Virus record (IMG/VR): IMGVR_UViG_3300042879_003266
Span: 1-43,699 of that record
Length of the DNA: 43,699 nucleotides
Strand: one strand, 5' to 3'
DNA from: a virus
Shown: positions 18,156-25,785 of the stretch, piece after piece
Layout of the letters: each line of letters begins with the position of its first letter
Position numbering within the stretch: the first letter of the stretch is position 1
Made by a program: the position numbers and the translations under genes
The notes under the pieces: model-generated
Seen by the model: the letters and a program-made list of their open reading frames with translations, nothing else
Told to the model about the DNA's origin: nothing
Databases searched by the model: none

Positions 18156-19410
18156 TTGTTTTTTCTATTTTTTGATTAGTATTTAAAACTTCTGGTGTTT
18201 CCAGAGTTTCTTCAGATACTTCAGTTGTTAATTCAAATTCAGAAACAATTTCTTCTTCTATAGTTTCAGTAGACTCCGTTAAGTCAATTACACTTTCTAT
18301 AGCTTCATCAAAGTTATCTTCAGCAGCAAATTCTGATTCTAATTCTTCTTCAGTTTCTTCAACTTCTGGTATAACTTTATAATCATAACCTGGAATTGCA
18401 TAGTCAGGATTAAGACTAATTACTTTAATAGTAAAATAGTTACTTTCTCCTCGGTTTAATATATCTTGATGGGAATGATTAAGAAATATATCTAAAGCCT
18501 CTGGTACATACTGATTTTTATCTTGTAAAACAGAACAAAGAGTATCAAGGTCATTTCTACTAAGTATATCTCTACCTATCCAACCTGTTAATGATTTAAA
18601 GTTAACATGATTTCTAGTATGGCAGTTATACATTTTATGAGAAAAATCTTTAAATAAAAGTAATAAATAAGGAAGACTTGCATTGTATTTACAGTTTGCC
18701 ATTATTTCCATTGCTAAAATATGATTATCTGAATCAGAACTTTCAAACATAGTACTTAACTGTTTAAACATATCTGCATCAATAACACTAGCAGCATCCC
18801 CATTTAATAAATCTACAACACCACCTTCATCATATATGATTTTACCTTTACACTTTTGAATAACTGGTACCCATTCATCTTCAATAGCTATAACTGTTTT
18901 ATAACCCATTTCAGAATGAGAAAACTGTTTAGACTCACTAAGATAATTTGCTATAGCTCTATCTACTACTATTAAGTCATTAGTATAAAATTCTAAAGAT
19001 TCTCTTATGTTTTCTATATCTCTTTCATCAAGTTTTGATAAAAAATCATTGTCTTGCATAAGTTTTTTAAAATCTTCTGTAGAAGCTGTATAGTTACTAT
19101 GAACAGTACTAATTTTATGAATACTACTTTCATTAGCAAAAATTATATTAGCAATACCAGGATCTCTTACAGCTTTTACTTTTTTTTCTAAAGCTAAATT
19201 TTTAAATTTTACTCTTGGTATATTAACACCAGGCATAAAATATATTTTGTCTCCTTCTTTAGGTTCATAAAAATCTTTAGATATTTCTAATACTGGATTA
19301 TCTCCTACAACCCCTATAAAAAATTCAGATTTAAGAACTATGCCCATAGAAAAATCTTCTATTTTACTCCAATATCCTAGATTAGAAGTAATTGTTAATA
19401 TTGATTCCAT
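18127..19410 (-). CDS. Uncharacterised protein with a repeat-like module and SSB-type acidic tip (427 aa)
   Basis: First gene of a unit that starts below the terminator at 19422-19448. Residues 1-80 look like a small beta domain (SMGIVLKSEFFIGVV), then a helical region. Residues 221-239 (MFESSDSDNHILAMEIMAN) match, position by position, segments in the 131-aa product of 21965-22360 and the 188-aa product of 32341-32907, suggesting an alpha-helical repeat module. Residues about 335-427 are acidic and disordered-looking and end DDFEWF, resembling SSB C-terminal docking tips. Likely an adaptor in the replication complex (inference). No enzymatic motif seen. Confidence 0.75.
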   Translation of the reverse strand: MESILTITSNLGYWSKIEDFSMGIVLKSEFFIGVVGDNPVLEISKDFYEPKEGDKIYFMPGVNIPRVKFKNLALEKKVKAVRDPGIANIIFANESSIHKISTVHSNYTASTEDFKKLMQDNDFLSKLDERDIENIRESLEFYTNDLIVVDRAIANYLSESKQFSHSEMGYKTVIAIEDEWVPVIQKCKGKIIYDEGGVVDLLNGDAASVIDADMFKQLSTMFESSDSDNHILAMEIMANCKYNASLPYLLLLFKDFSHKMYNCHTRNHVNFKSLTGWIGRDILSRNDLDTLCSVLQDKNQYVPEALDIFLNHSHQDILNRGESNYFTIKVISLNPDYAIPGYDYKVIPEVEETEEELESEFAAEDNFDEAIESVIDLTESTETIEEEIVSEFELTTEVSEETLETPEVLNTNQKIEKTNESDDFEWF

Positions 19411-19421
19411 AATTTAAAATT

Positions 19422-19448
19422 AAAAAGGAGAGTCTTACCTCTCCTTTT
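19422..19448 (-). terminator. Rho-independent terminator after the first MoxR gene
   Basis: AAAAGGAGAG (19423-19432) pairs with CTCTCCTTTT (19439-19448) across a 6-nt loop. The minus-strand transcript ends in a T-rich run. It lies 5 nt below the MoxR stop and just above the start of the 427-aa gene, so it separates the MoxR/VWA unit from the nuclease unit. Confidence 0.85.
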
Positions 19449-19452
19449 GTTA

Positions 19453-20643
19453 TTATTTTACTGCCATTTTTACAACTTCATTGTTCATCATTAATGAACT
19501 AAACTTAACTTTATTTCCATTAACAATCTCCTTGATCATATAATATCTTAAGTCATCAGTAAATGAATCACAGTCTGTTGTTAATTTAACTAATCTGTTA
19601 ATAACTGCTGGTTGAATACTACCTTTCTGTGCTAATAATAAAGAATAGTTAATAATTCTTGTAGCAATAACACTAGAAATATCAGCACGGAAATCATCAC
19701 CTTGTCCTACAGCAGATCTTAAAGCACCTACTACATAGTTTTCATCTTTATTCAAAATGTCTTCAGGAGAAATAATTCTGTCAAGTTTATTATTAATAAA
19801 CATAGTAAACATAGAACTAAAGTCTACACCTACAGAACCCTCACCAATCATTTGAATAAGAGGTAATTTATCTTCAAACTTAGGAATAGAACTAATAGAG
19901 TCAAAAAACTTGGTAATAATTCTGGCATTAGTTTCTTTAGTAATTAGCTCTGGATGTAAAAGCATAAAAGTAATTGCACGTGAATCTACACCATTTCTTT
20001 CTGCCCACTTTGCCCATACAGCTACATCAAATTTAAAGTTTACAGATATATATCTTGTTTGTTGAGCTAAATCTTGAGTATTAACCATATAATCCCCATC
20101 ATCAGGATTTTGTGACAAAACTATATGCCAATTTTTAGGTAAAGCCCAAGAAACATAAGTTTGTCTATCAATTAATTCCATACAAGCTTGAGTAAATCTA
20201 GTATCAGCACGGTTAAAATCATCAATTAATAAAATACCACCTTCTGTTTTACCAGCAATCCATTCTGGTGCAGCATGTGCCATTCTTTTATTTACAACTT
20301 TATAACCTTTCTTTACAGCAGCATCAAGTTGCTGTTCTAAAATCCATTTAGTTCTACCATCTACATTTTGTATTTCAAATTCTTTTACTGGAAAACCAAC
20401 AAGGTCACCAATTTCTTCTAACTGTGCTAAGTTTAATTTAACTATTTGTAAATCAAGCTCTTGTGCTAGTTCTAATATACTAGATGTTTTACCTGTACCA
20501 GCTTCACCAGTAACACTTACACTTACAGGAATTTTTCCTTGTGATTGAATATATTGATTGTTTGTAATAATGTGTTTTAGAAAATCTTTTAGTTCTTCAG
20601 AGTTTAACTCAACTTGTCTATTTTCTGTTTTTTTTCTTGCCAT
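19453..20643 (-). CDS. MoxR-type AAA+ ATPase, pair 1 (396 aa)
   Basis: Walker A GEAGTGKT (46-53), Walker B GGILLIDD (135-142) and sensor-1 Asn in LSQNPDDGDY (N179), with GSVGVDF further on, give a MoxR/RavA-type AAA+ ATPase. These usually act with a VWA partner to remodel protein complexes or insert metals. The VWA/metallopeptidase gene lies immediately upstream (17 nt gap), which fits. A terminator follows, so this pair and the small genes upstream form one unit. Target unknown. A second MoxR/VWA pair occurs at 36236-38657. Confidence 0.9.
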   Translation of the reverse strand: MARKKTENRQVELNSEELKDFLKHIITNNQYIQSQGKIPVSVSVTGEAGTGKTSSILELAQELDLQIVKLNLAQLEEIGDLVGFPVKEFEIQNVDGRTKWILEQQLDAAVKKGYKVVNKRMAHAAPEWIAGKTEGGILLIDDFNRADTRFTQACMELIDRQTYVSWALPKNWHIVLSQNPDDGDYMVNTQDLAQQTRYISVNFKFDVAVWAKWAERNGVDSRAITFMLLHPELITKETNARIITKFFDSISSIPKFEDKLPLIQMIGEGSVGVDFSSMFTMFINNKLDRIISPEDILNKDENYVVGALRSAVGQGDDFRADISSVIATRIINYSLLLAQKGSIQPAVINRLVKLTTDCDSFTDDLRYYMIKEIVNGNKVKFSSLMMNNEVVKMAVK

Positions 20644-20660
20644 TGCTTTTTAATTTATTA

Positions 20661-21965
20661 TTATAACTCAAGTTTAATAACCTTTCCTGGAAGGTCTTCA
20701 TTCATATTAGATCTTTCAGATAACACCCAAAGAACATTGCCTCTAGGTTTAACATATGTACTAGCTTCACCATCTGTAAAATATATTAAGCTTGTAAAAG
20801 TTTTAGAATGATCATTAAAATATTCTATAACAGGGGTAAAATCTGTACCTCCACGTCCAGTAATATTTAATTCAAACTCACCATTATATTTTTGAATACC
20901 ATTAATTTTAGTATCACATTGTATAATAGTAATTTCTACACCAGCCTTATAAATATGGTGTATTTCATTCATAAACTCTTGTAATTCAGAGTCACTAACA
21001 GATCCACTATTATCAATAGCTAATAACATGTGTTGTCTCATCTTTATTTTAAGACCAGGATTATCAGGAAACTTTCTGTTTTCTTTTCTCCTAACCTTTT
21101 TAGTAAAGACTTTAGTACTAATACCAGTAAATCTTCTAATGTAAGCTCTCCAATTAAATTTAGGAGGTAATATTTCTTCTATTTCAATAACAGCTTCAAT
21201 CTCTCCAGGAATAGTACCTTGTTTCTTTATAGTCTGTTCTTTAGCATCAGTTAATAGTTTCTGCAATTGTTTCTCTATTAACTTTTGTTCTGCTTCTGTA
21301 AGATCTTCAAAGTCTTCCCATGTTGGATGTTCTGGAATATTACCATTTTCTATATTTTCAAGAAGTTGATCTAAAGGTTGATTACCTGTAGTACCGTTTT
21401 TTTCTTTTTCTTCTCTAGCTTCTCTAAGCTTATCATAGTAATATCTAGTACCAGCTTTAGCATCCCAACCTTTATCAGCATAGTCTTCAAAAATAATACC
21501 TCTAAAAGGAATTTTTTTAGTAATAGCTTTTAGCTCTTCATCACTAGCTCCATTTTCTTTAGCAGTAAGTATTTCTTCTTGAATTTGTTTACTAATTGTT
21601 TCAAATTCTTCTGCTGTTAAATCATCACCAGGAAGCCAACCTTTTTGTATATATTGGTTGATTTCCATGTCCATAGCCACATTAGCTAGCTTTTTATCTG
21701 AAAATTTAAAGTAAGTAGTAAGATGTCCTAATGCTATATGCAAAAGCTCATGTTGCAAAACGCCAATCCTATGATTATCAGTAAGTTCTGTAAAAAATTC
21801 TTCATTAATATCTAGTTGATAATTAATTCCATTTTTACTTACACCTGCTGTAGGTACTCTACCACTCCAATATTTATTTAAAGCTATAAGAAATAATCCA
21901 TAAAAAGGCTCTTTAAGCATCAAGTCTTTAGCAGCCTTAGATAATAAATCATTTTTATTTAGCAT
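20661..21965 (-). CDS. VWA-like protein with N-terminal putative metallopeptidase domain (DUF2201-type), pair 1 (434 aa)
   Basis: Residues 71-81 (QHELLHIALGH) carry the HExxH zinc-protease signature (H72, E73, H76). A helical, acidic linker follows to about residue 260. The C-terminal VWA-like domain has the MIDAS motif DNSGS (317-321), GRGGTDFTPV and the YFTDGE strand. This two-domain layout is that of DUF2201 proteins, which pair with MoxR ATPases; here the ATPase gene follows. The start overlaps the stop of the 131-aa gene (TAATG). Whether the peptidase is active cannot be seen from sequence alone, but its ligands are intact. Confidence 0.9.
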   Translation of the reverse strand: MLNKNDLLSKAAKDLMLKEPFYGLFLIALNKYWSGRVPTAGVSKNGINYQLDINEEFFTELTDNHRIGVLQHELLHIALGHLTTYFKFSDKKLANVAMDMEINQYIQKGWLPGDDLTAEEFETISKQIQEEILTAKENGASDEELKAITKKIPFRGIIFEDYADKGWDAKAGTRYYYDKLREAREEKEKNGTTGNQPLDQLLENIENGNIPEHPTWEDFEDLTEAEQKLIEKQLQKLLTDAKEQTIKKQGTIPGEIEAVIEIEEILPPKFNWRAYIRRFTGISTKVFTKKVRRKENRKFPDNPGLKIKMRQHMLLAIDNSGSVSDSELQEFMNEIHHIYKAGVEITIIQCDTKINGIQKYNGEFELNITGRGGTDFTPVIEYFNDHSKTFTSLIYFTDGEASTYVKPRGNVLWVLSERSNMNEDLPGKVIKLEL

Positions 21966-22360
21966 TATTTTAGTTTTATATTAAGTTCAAATATTTCTAC
22001 AGGAAAGCCTAATTGATCTAAATAACCTGTCATATCTTCAACAAAGTATTCAAAAAACATTTCTAATGCTTCTTTTTTAACATTTTTAGAAATCATTTCA
22101 GATAAACATGTTCCTGTAGGTAAATTATTACTAGAATCCATAAATTCAGATATTTGAGCCCAAGCATTAGGAGCTTCATTTATCCAAAGAGATTTAGTAT
22201 TTTTAGAAAACTTAAAGAGAATAATTAATTCTCCATAGTAATCTGTTAAATCAGCATTATTTAATGCTTTAAGACCAATGACTTTATTTTCTTCATCAGA
22301 AGAAGTCAGCATCTTCATAATATTTTTTGTATCTTCTTTAGTTAATTTTAATTTACTCAT
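21965..22360 (-). CDS. Helical protein with shared repeat-like motif; possible third partner of MoxR/VWA pair 1 (131 aa)
   Basis: Start preceded by the junction sequence GAAGACTGATG; stop overlaps the VWA start by one base, indicating coupled translation. Residues 17-35 (MLTSSDEENKVIGLKALNN) align without gaps with residues 221-239 of the 427-aa protein and 129-147 of the 188-aa protein, a HEAT-like helical segment. The rest is helical with an amphipathic look. MoxR/VWA systems often include a third, variable protein, and this is a candidate by position only. Confidence 0.7.
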   Translation of the reverse strand: MSKLKLTKEDTKNIMKMLTSSDEENKVIGLKALNNADLTDYYGELIILFKFSKNTKSLWINEAPNAWAQISEFMDSSNNLPTGTCLSEMISKNVKKEALEMFFEYFVEDMTGYLDQLGFPVEIFELNIKLK

Positions 22361-22371
22361 CAGTCTTCTAT
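22358..22371 (-). repeat. Gene-junction repeat C, GAAGACTGATG (3 copies)
   Basis: GAAGACTGATG, whose last three bases are the start codon, occurs at 22358-22368, 22986-22996 and 23623-23633. At the first and third site it extends to ATAGAAGACTGATG. In two copies it is the C-terminal coding end plus TGA of the upstream gene; in the first it is untranslated leader. Confidence 0.7.
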
Positions 22372-22668
22372 TTAATAATTTATCAATAGTCTTTTAATTA
22401 AACCCACAGCACTTACTTTATGGAATAAATGGGTAAGTCCTGCTAAATCATTGATAGTTATACAGTTTATATTTAAACTTACAGTTTCTCCACGATCCGG
22501 TGTTGATAATAACTTTATCATATAATTATTATCAATACCATAATCCTTAGTCAGAAATAATATTATATTTGGATAAAAAGCATGGTTATACTTCTGATTT
22601 TTTATATCATCAGATTTCCAGTCATTTTCTAACAAACTTTCATGTGTTATTTGTATTATGTCTTCCAT
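22372..22668 (-). CDS. Hypothetical protein (98 aa)
   Basis: MEDIIQITHESLLENDW start, then a strand-rich centre (NIILFLTKDYG, TPDRGETVSLNINCITI) and a helical end LIKRLLINY. The start shares one base with the upstream stop (TAATG). No known family. First of a run of short accessory genes with overlapping starts and stops. Confidence 0.65.
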   Translation of the reverse strand: MEDIIQITHESLLENDWKSDDIKNQKYNHAFYPNIILFLTKDYGIDNNYMIKLLSTPDRGETVSLNINCITINDLAGLTHLFHKVSAVGLIKRLLINY

Positions 22669-22988
22669 TAGTCTTTAAGTTTATGTCCCAATACTTTTGT
22701 TACATATTCTTTATACTCTGCTCGAGTTAATATATGCAATCCTTGATAACCCTCACCACTATCAAATGATTCTTTTACTTTCATTAATACATTTAAAGTA
22801 TCCATATAAACAGCTCCCATAAAAGAAGCTTCAGTTGTAGTTAACTTTGGATCTAAAGTAACTGTAATTACTTTCTTATCTCCTTCTTTACTTAGTAGGA
22901 GTCCCATTTCTAGAGATAACTCACCTGACCCATTTTCATTTGAAAAGACCACTTTAATATTTTGGTCATTAATTTTTACACTTTCCAT
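22668..22988 (-). CDS. Hypothetical protein (106 aa)
   Basis: A strand-rich N-terminal half (VKINDQNIKVVFS, KVITVTLDPKL) followed by a helix (SFMGAVYMDTLNVLMKVKES) and a basic end. The start (TGATG overlap, preceded by GAAGACTGATG) and the stop (TAATG overlap) both touch neighbours. No function recognised. Confidence 0.65.
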   Translation of the reverse strand: MESVKINDQNIKVVFSNENGSGELSLEMGLLLSKEGDKKVITVTLDPKLTTTEASFMGAVYMDTLNVLMKVKESFDSGEGYQGLHILTRAEYKEYVTKVLGHKLKD

Positions 22989-23179
22989 CAGTCTTCAGTT
23001 TTTAAGTCTTCATCATCTAAACAATCTAGTTCCATTAAGGCACAGTTTAAATCCATCATAGTCATGTATGCAGGATTATTAAACTTAGCACTATCCATAT
23101 CATAATTAGCTTCTAACAGCTCTATAGCTTCATTAACTAAAGCTTCTACTTTTTCTTTAATTTGTTCTACTCTATCCAT
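22988..23179 (-). CDS. Hypothetical small acidic helical protein (63 aa)
   Basis: MDRVEQIKEKVEALVNEAIE is an amphipathic helix, followed by AYMTMMDLNCALMELDCL and an acidic end DLKTED. Its stop lies in the GAAGACTGATG junction repeat. Probably a small binding protein; no family recognised. Confidence 0.6.
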   Translation of the reverse strand: MDRVEQIKEKVEALVNEAIELLEANYDMDSAKFNNPAYMTMMDLNCALMELDCLDDEDLKTED

Positions 23180-23625
23180 TACTTTTCTGTTTTAGATTCA
23201 ACTATTTCAATTAACTTTTCTAGACAAGCAAGTTCAGCTTCTTCATAAGTATTAAATGTTGGATGACCATTATTTATAGTATCAACTATATAACCACTAA
23301 CTTCAATTTCACTTTGAACAGTAGATTTAATTAAACACAACCACTTGTCATTATAAATGTTAATAGAAGGATATAAATCATACTTCTCTCTAAACCATCT
23401 AAATGCTTGTGAGAATGTTGGTGCTGAAATCAACTCTGGACCACCTCCATTATACTCATAACTGTATAGTTTTGGTTTGCTGGAAATAATTAGTTTATCA
23501 TTAGGGAACCCTTCTACAAAATATGCAAAGGTTTTTTCATTAAACCCATATCTAAATCCTTTATCCATTGATTTAAGTTTTTTCATTCTTAAAGCCAAAC
23601 CATAAGGCACAAATTCTTTTTCCAT
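23179..23625 (-). CDS. Conserved Bacteroidota-phage hypothetical protein (148 aa)
   Basis: I recognise the pattern FVPYGLALRMKKL at the N-terminus, PTFSQAFRWFREKY in the middle and TYEEAELACLEKLIEIV at the end from a family found again and again in Bacteroidota phages and mobile elements. It has no known function. No catalytic residues stand out. The start lies in the junction repeat GAAGACTGATG, the stop overlaps the next start. Usually found among small accessory genes, as here. Confidence 0.75.
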   Translation of the reverse strand: MEKEFVPYGLALRMKKLKSMDKGFRYGFNEKTFAYFVEGFPNDKLIISSKPKLYSYEYNGGGPELISAPTFSQAFRWFREKYDLYPSINIYNDKWLCLIKSTVQSEIEVSGYIVDTINNGHPTFNTYEEAELACLEKLIEIVESKTEK

Positions 23626-23972
23626 CAGTCTTCTATTTTTAAAGTTTTAATTGCCCATTTCTCAGGCTTACCACTTGCAATCATATCTACCCATTCTTTT
23701 GCAGTAGGGATGTAGTTGTTGCAATCCTCTTTGACATGCTGTTCTCCAACATATCTTGTATACACTTCTTTGCCATCAGAGTTGATAATAGTCATACCAA
23801 ATCTTTTTTCACATTCAAATATTCCTTCACTATGGTGTCTGAATATTCTATGCATACTATGGCCAATCCAAGCTTTGGTTTCATCAAACCATTTATGGAT
23901 TTCCAAATAATCTACAGGAGAGCCACCAAACTTTTTAGCTGATGACTTTGCATGTTGCCAAGGATGTGCCAT
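23625..23972 (-). CDS. DUF6915-like conserved protein (115 aa)
   Basis: Begins MAHPWQHAKSSAKKFGG and keeps the family landmarks DYLEIHKWFDETK, RIFRHHSEGIFECE, FGMTIINSDGK and YVGEQHVKED. The many His, Asp and Glu residues (RHH, EGIF, GEQHVKED) suggest metal binding, but no activity is established for the family. Occurs in phages and bacteria. The start overlaps the upstream stop (TAATG-like) and its last codons form the GAAGACTGATG junction. Confidence 0.75.
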   Translation of the reverse strand: MAHPWQHAKSSAKKFGGSPVDYLEIHKWFDETKAWIGHSMHRIFRHHSEGIFECEKRFGMTIINSDGKEVYTRYVGEQHVKEDCNNYIPTAKEWVDMIASGKPEKWAIKTLKIED

Positions 23973-24154
23973 TACATTTTGTATGTTATATGATCAATAA
24001 TCTCATATTTTGCTTCAGAATAACCTTCACCATATCCTTCACTTTGAGCATCTTCACGTAATTCTCTAACTCTTTCAAGTATCTCATCTTTTAACTCATC
24101 TGTTAATGTTTGAGTATCTAACTCATCTATTAACCAATTTTCAAAATCTTCCAT
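23972..24154 (-). CDS. Hypothetical small acidic protein (60 aa)
   Basis: MEDFENWLIDELDTQTLTDE followed by a Glu/Arg helix (ILERVRELREDAQSEGYG) and a Gly/Tyr/Glu turn. Likely one or two helices; no family recognised. Start overlaps the upstream TAA (TAATG). Confidence 0.55.
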   Translation of the reverse strand: MEDFENWLIDELDTQTLTDELKDEILERVRELREDAQSEGYGEGYSEAKYEIIDHITYKM

Positions 24155-24339
24155 TATTTCTTTTTTAAATATTCAATAACTCTTTCCCAGTAACTTCTAG
24201 CTTTCATTCTACCATCTCTAAATGGTGCTAAAGCATAAGTTGCTGTTGCAGATTTTAAAGATTCTTCTTTAGCTTTTTCAGAACCATGAAGTTTTACAGC
24301 ATAATCATAAATTTCATCTGCTTTTTCTTTCTCACTCAT
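24154..24339 (-). CDS. Hypothetical small basic protein (61 aa)
   Basis: MSEKEKADEIYDYAVKLHGS helix, ATYALAPFRDGRMKARSYWE and an end EYLKKK encoded by A-rich DNA similar to the other junctions of the region. Overlaps both neighbours. Function unknown. Confidence 0.55.
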   Translation of the reverse strand: MSEKEKADEIYDYAVKLHGSEKAKEESLKSATATYALAPFRDGRMKARSYWERVIEYLKKK

Positions 24340-24739
24340 CTTCTGTTTTATTTAATAAACTACCTTCATGAGTATAATCTTCTGTGTGAGTAATATTTAT
24401 ATGATTATTAATAATGTATTTTCCTGAAGGAACACATATAGATAAATCTCCAAAACCACCTTCATTATTCCACCAGTCTTCTATATCATTAAGAATAGTT
24501 TCTTGTGCAAAGTCTTCAATTAAAGAATAAGCACTTGAATCTAGCTCTGCTAAATTTGTATCATTATCCCAACTATCTACTTCATCATCTACATCTTCTG
24601 GAGTAGCACACTTTACTCTAGTATATCCAATTCTTTCTATGGAACCGGAGTCTCCTCCACCATCATAATGTACTTTAACACCAGTAATACCAAGATCAGC
24701 CAACTTAAGAAGAAGGCCTGTCATTTCATTTTCTGTCAT
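24332..24739 (-). CDS. DUF6878-like protein (135 aa)
   Basis: The segment VKVHYDGGGDSGSIERI and the later WWNNEGGFGDLSICVPSGK match my memory of DUF6878 proteins, which occur in phages and plasmids without known function. Acidic overall. Start overlaps the stop of the lipoprotein gene (TAATGA), stop overlaps the next gene by 8 nt. The conserved DGGGDSG loop could bind a ligand or metal. Confidence 0.65.
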   Translation of the reverse strand: MTENEMTGLLLKLADLGITGVKVHYDGGGDSGSIERIGYTRVKCATPEDVDDEVDSWDNDTNLAELDSSAYSLIEDFAQETILNDIEDWWNNEGGFGDLSICVPSGKYIINNHINITHTEDYTHEGSLLNKTEDE

Positions 24740-25200
24740 TAGTCTCTAGATTTATCTATCACAACATAAATAGTGTCAACTACTCTTCCTCCAGTGGATC
24801 CAGTAGCTTTATCACCAAACATGTTTCCAATAGGATCTTTATCTAATACTTGAACTTCATTTACAAAGAAATTAGTTTCACCTCTATTACTAAACCAGTT
24901 TTTACCAAATGTCTGATGATATTTGATTTTAACTTTCCATCCATAAGTAGCTGCAGAATCTAATGCTGCAATTGTCTTTGGATCATTTACATCATTATCT
25001 ACTGAGAACTCAAATGGTTGAGCAGAGTTCATACCTGTTTGAGTAGTATTCAATGTTCCTTCCCATGAATCAAACACAAGTCCTTTCTGTGAGAACTTAG
25101 TTATCATTCCAATGCGTTCACCATTAGAATAGTTTTCTGTACATGAAGTCATTACCAAAGCTAATCCTAAGCTAAGGCTAATAAATTTAATTGTTTTCAT
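24739..25200 (-). CDS. Predicted lipoprotein (153 aa)
   Basis: Type II signal peptide: basic start MKTIK, hydrophobic core FISLSLGLALV, lipobox MTSC (Cys 20). The mature part begins TENYSNGERIGMITKFSQKG with VFDSWEGTLN, then a strand-rich body and VVDTIYVVID near the end. It should be anchored in the host envelope. Phage lipoproteins often block a second infection, which is one possible role (inference). The pattern GERIG.ITKFS.KG....WEG recurs in lipoproteins of Bacteroidota and other bacteria. Gap of 2 nt to the upstream gene. Confidence 0.8.
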   Translation of the reverse strand: MKTIKFISLSLGLALVMTSCTENYSNGERIGMITKFSQKGLVFDSWEGTLNTTQTGMNSAQPFEFSVDNDVNDPKTIAALDSAATYGWKVKIKYHQTFGKNWFSNRGETNFFVNEVQVLDKDPIGNMFGDKATGSTGGRVVDTIYVVIDKSRD

Positions 25201-25202
25201 AG

Positions 25203-25628
25203 TTATTTTGTTTTGTAAAATTTGCCCAAAATATTTTGGTTTAAATACATATCATTTTCTAAAACCTCTTCAACAAAAAGTGCTTTTGCTTCTTGATATG
25301 TTAATTCAGTTTGAGAGTAACATATTCTAAGTATCTCTCTTTTAATCATAACTCCTGCTTTGTGAGCTTCTTTCAAGGTCTTATTACTACTATAGTAGTT
25401 CATGAAGTCAGGTTTTAATTCTCTAGTATATTTCTTCAGTCTTTTATCTGTAGACATAGCCAGAGCTTTTTTACCCATAGGTCTCTTTATGTTTGCAAAA
25501 AAGTTCTTTTTACCAATATAGGCAACAGATTTTCCTTCTATTATAGCAGTCATAATGTAGATAAAACCTACAGCATTCTCAGGTATTGAATCCTGATTAA
25601 ACTCTTTACCTTGATATTTCCAACTCAT
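25203..25628 (-). CDS. GIY-YIG-like nuclease-domain protein (141 aa)
   Basis: I use the ATG at 25628 (MSWKYQGKEF); a TTG three codons earlier is also open. GFIYIM (about 21-26) followed by VAYIGKKNFF (about 36-45) is a degenerate GIY...YIG pair, with KRPMGKKALA and an ILRICYSQTELTYQEAKALF helix region and an asparagine-containing end (YLNQNIL). Similar phage proteins are annotated as GIY-YIG or putative nucleases. It could be a mobile endonuclease or a resolving nuclease. It overlaps the short coiled-coil gene upstream by 23 nt. Confidence 0.65.
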   Translation of the reverse strand: MSWKYQGKEFNQDSIPENAVGFIYIMTAIIEGKSVAYIGKKNFFANIKRPMGKKALAMSTDKRLKKYTRELKPDFMNYYSSNKTLKEAHKAGVMIKREILRICYSQTELTYQEAKALFVEEVLENDMYLNQNILGKFYKTK

Positions 25629-25785
25629 ACTTTGCAAGTTTTAATTCTAATTCTGTATTGATTAAGTTTAATTCTAAATTTTCTGTATGTGAATGTTTTA
25701 ATTGTTGTTGCAATTGATAAATTTCTATACCAGCCTTTAAACTTTCTTGTACAAGAGCCTCATAGTGATCATGTATAGTTTTCAT
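25606..25785 (-). CDS. Small coiled-coil protein (59 aa)
   Basis: Short gene between the primase and the GIY-YIG-like gene. Reads MKTIHDHYEALVQESLKAGI, continues as a Gln/Leu/Glu-rich heptad helix (LQQQLKHSHTENLELNLI) and ends KYELEISR. The ATG overlaps the primase TGA (ATGA), a strong sign of translational coupling, and it fills an otherwise empty 144-base gap. Perhaps a small partner of the primase; function unknown. Confidence 0.7.
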   Translation of the reverse strand: MKTIHDHYEALVQESLKAGIEIYQLQQQLKHSHTENLELNLINTELELKLAKYELEISR

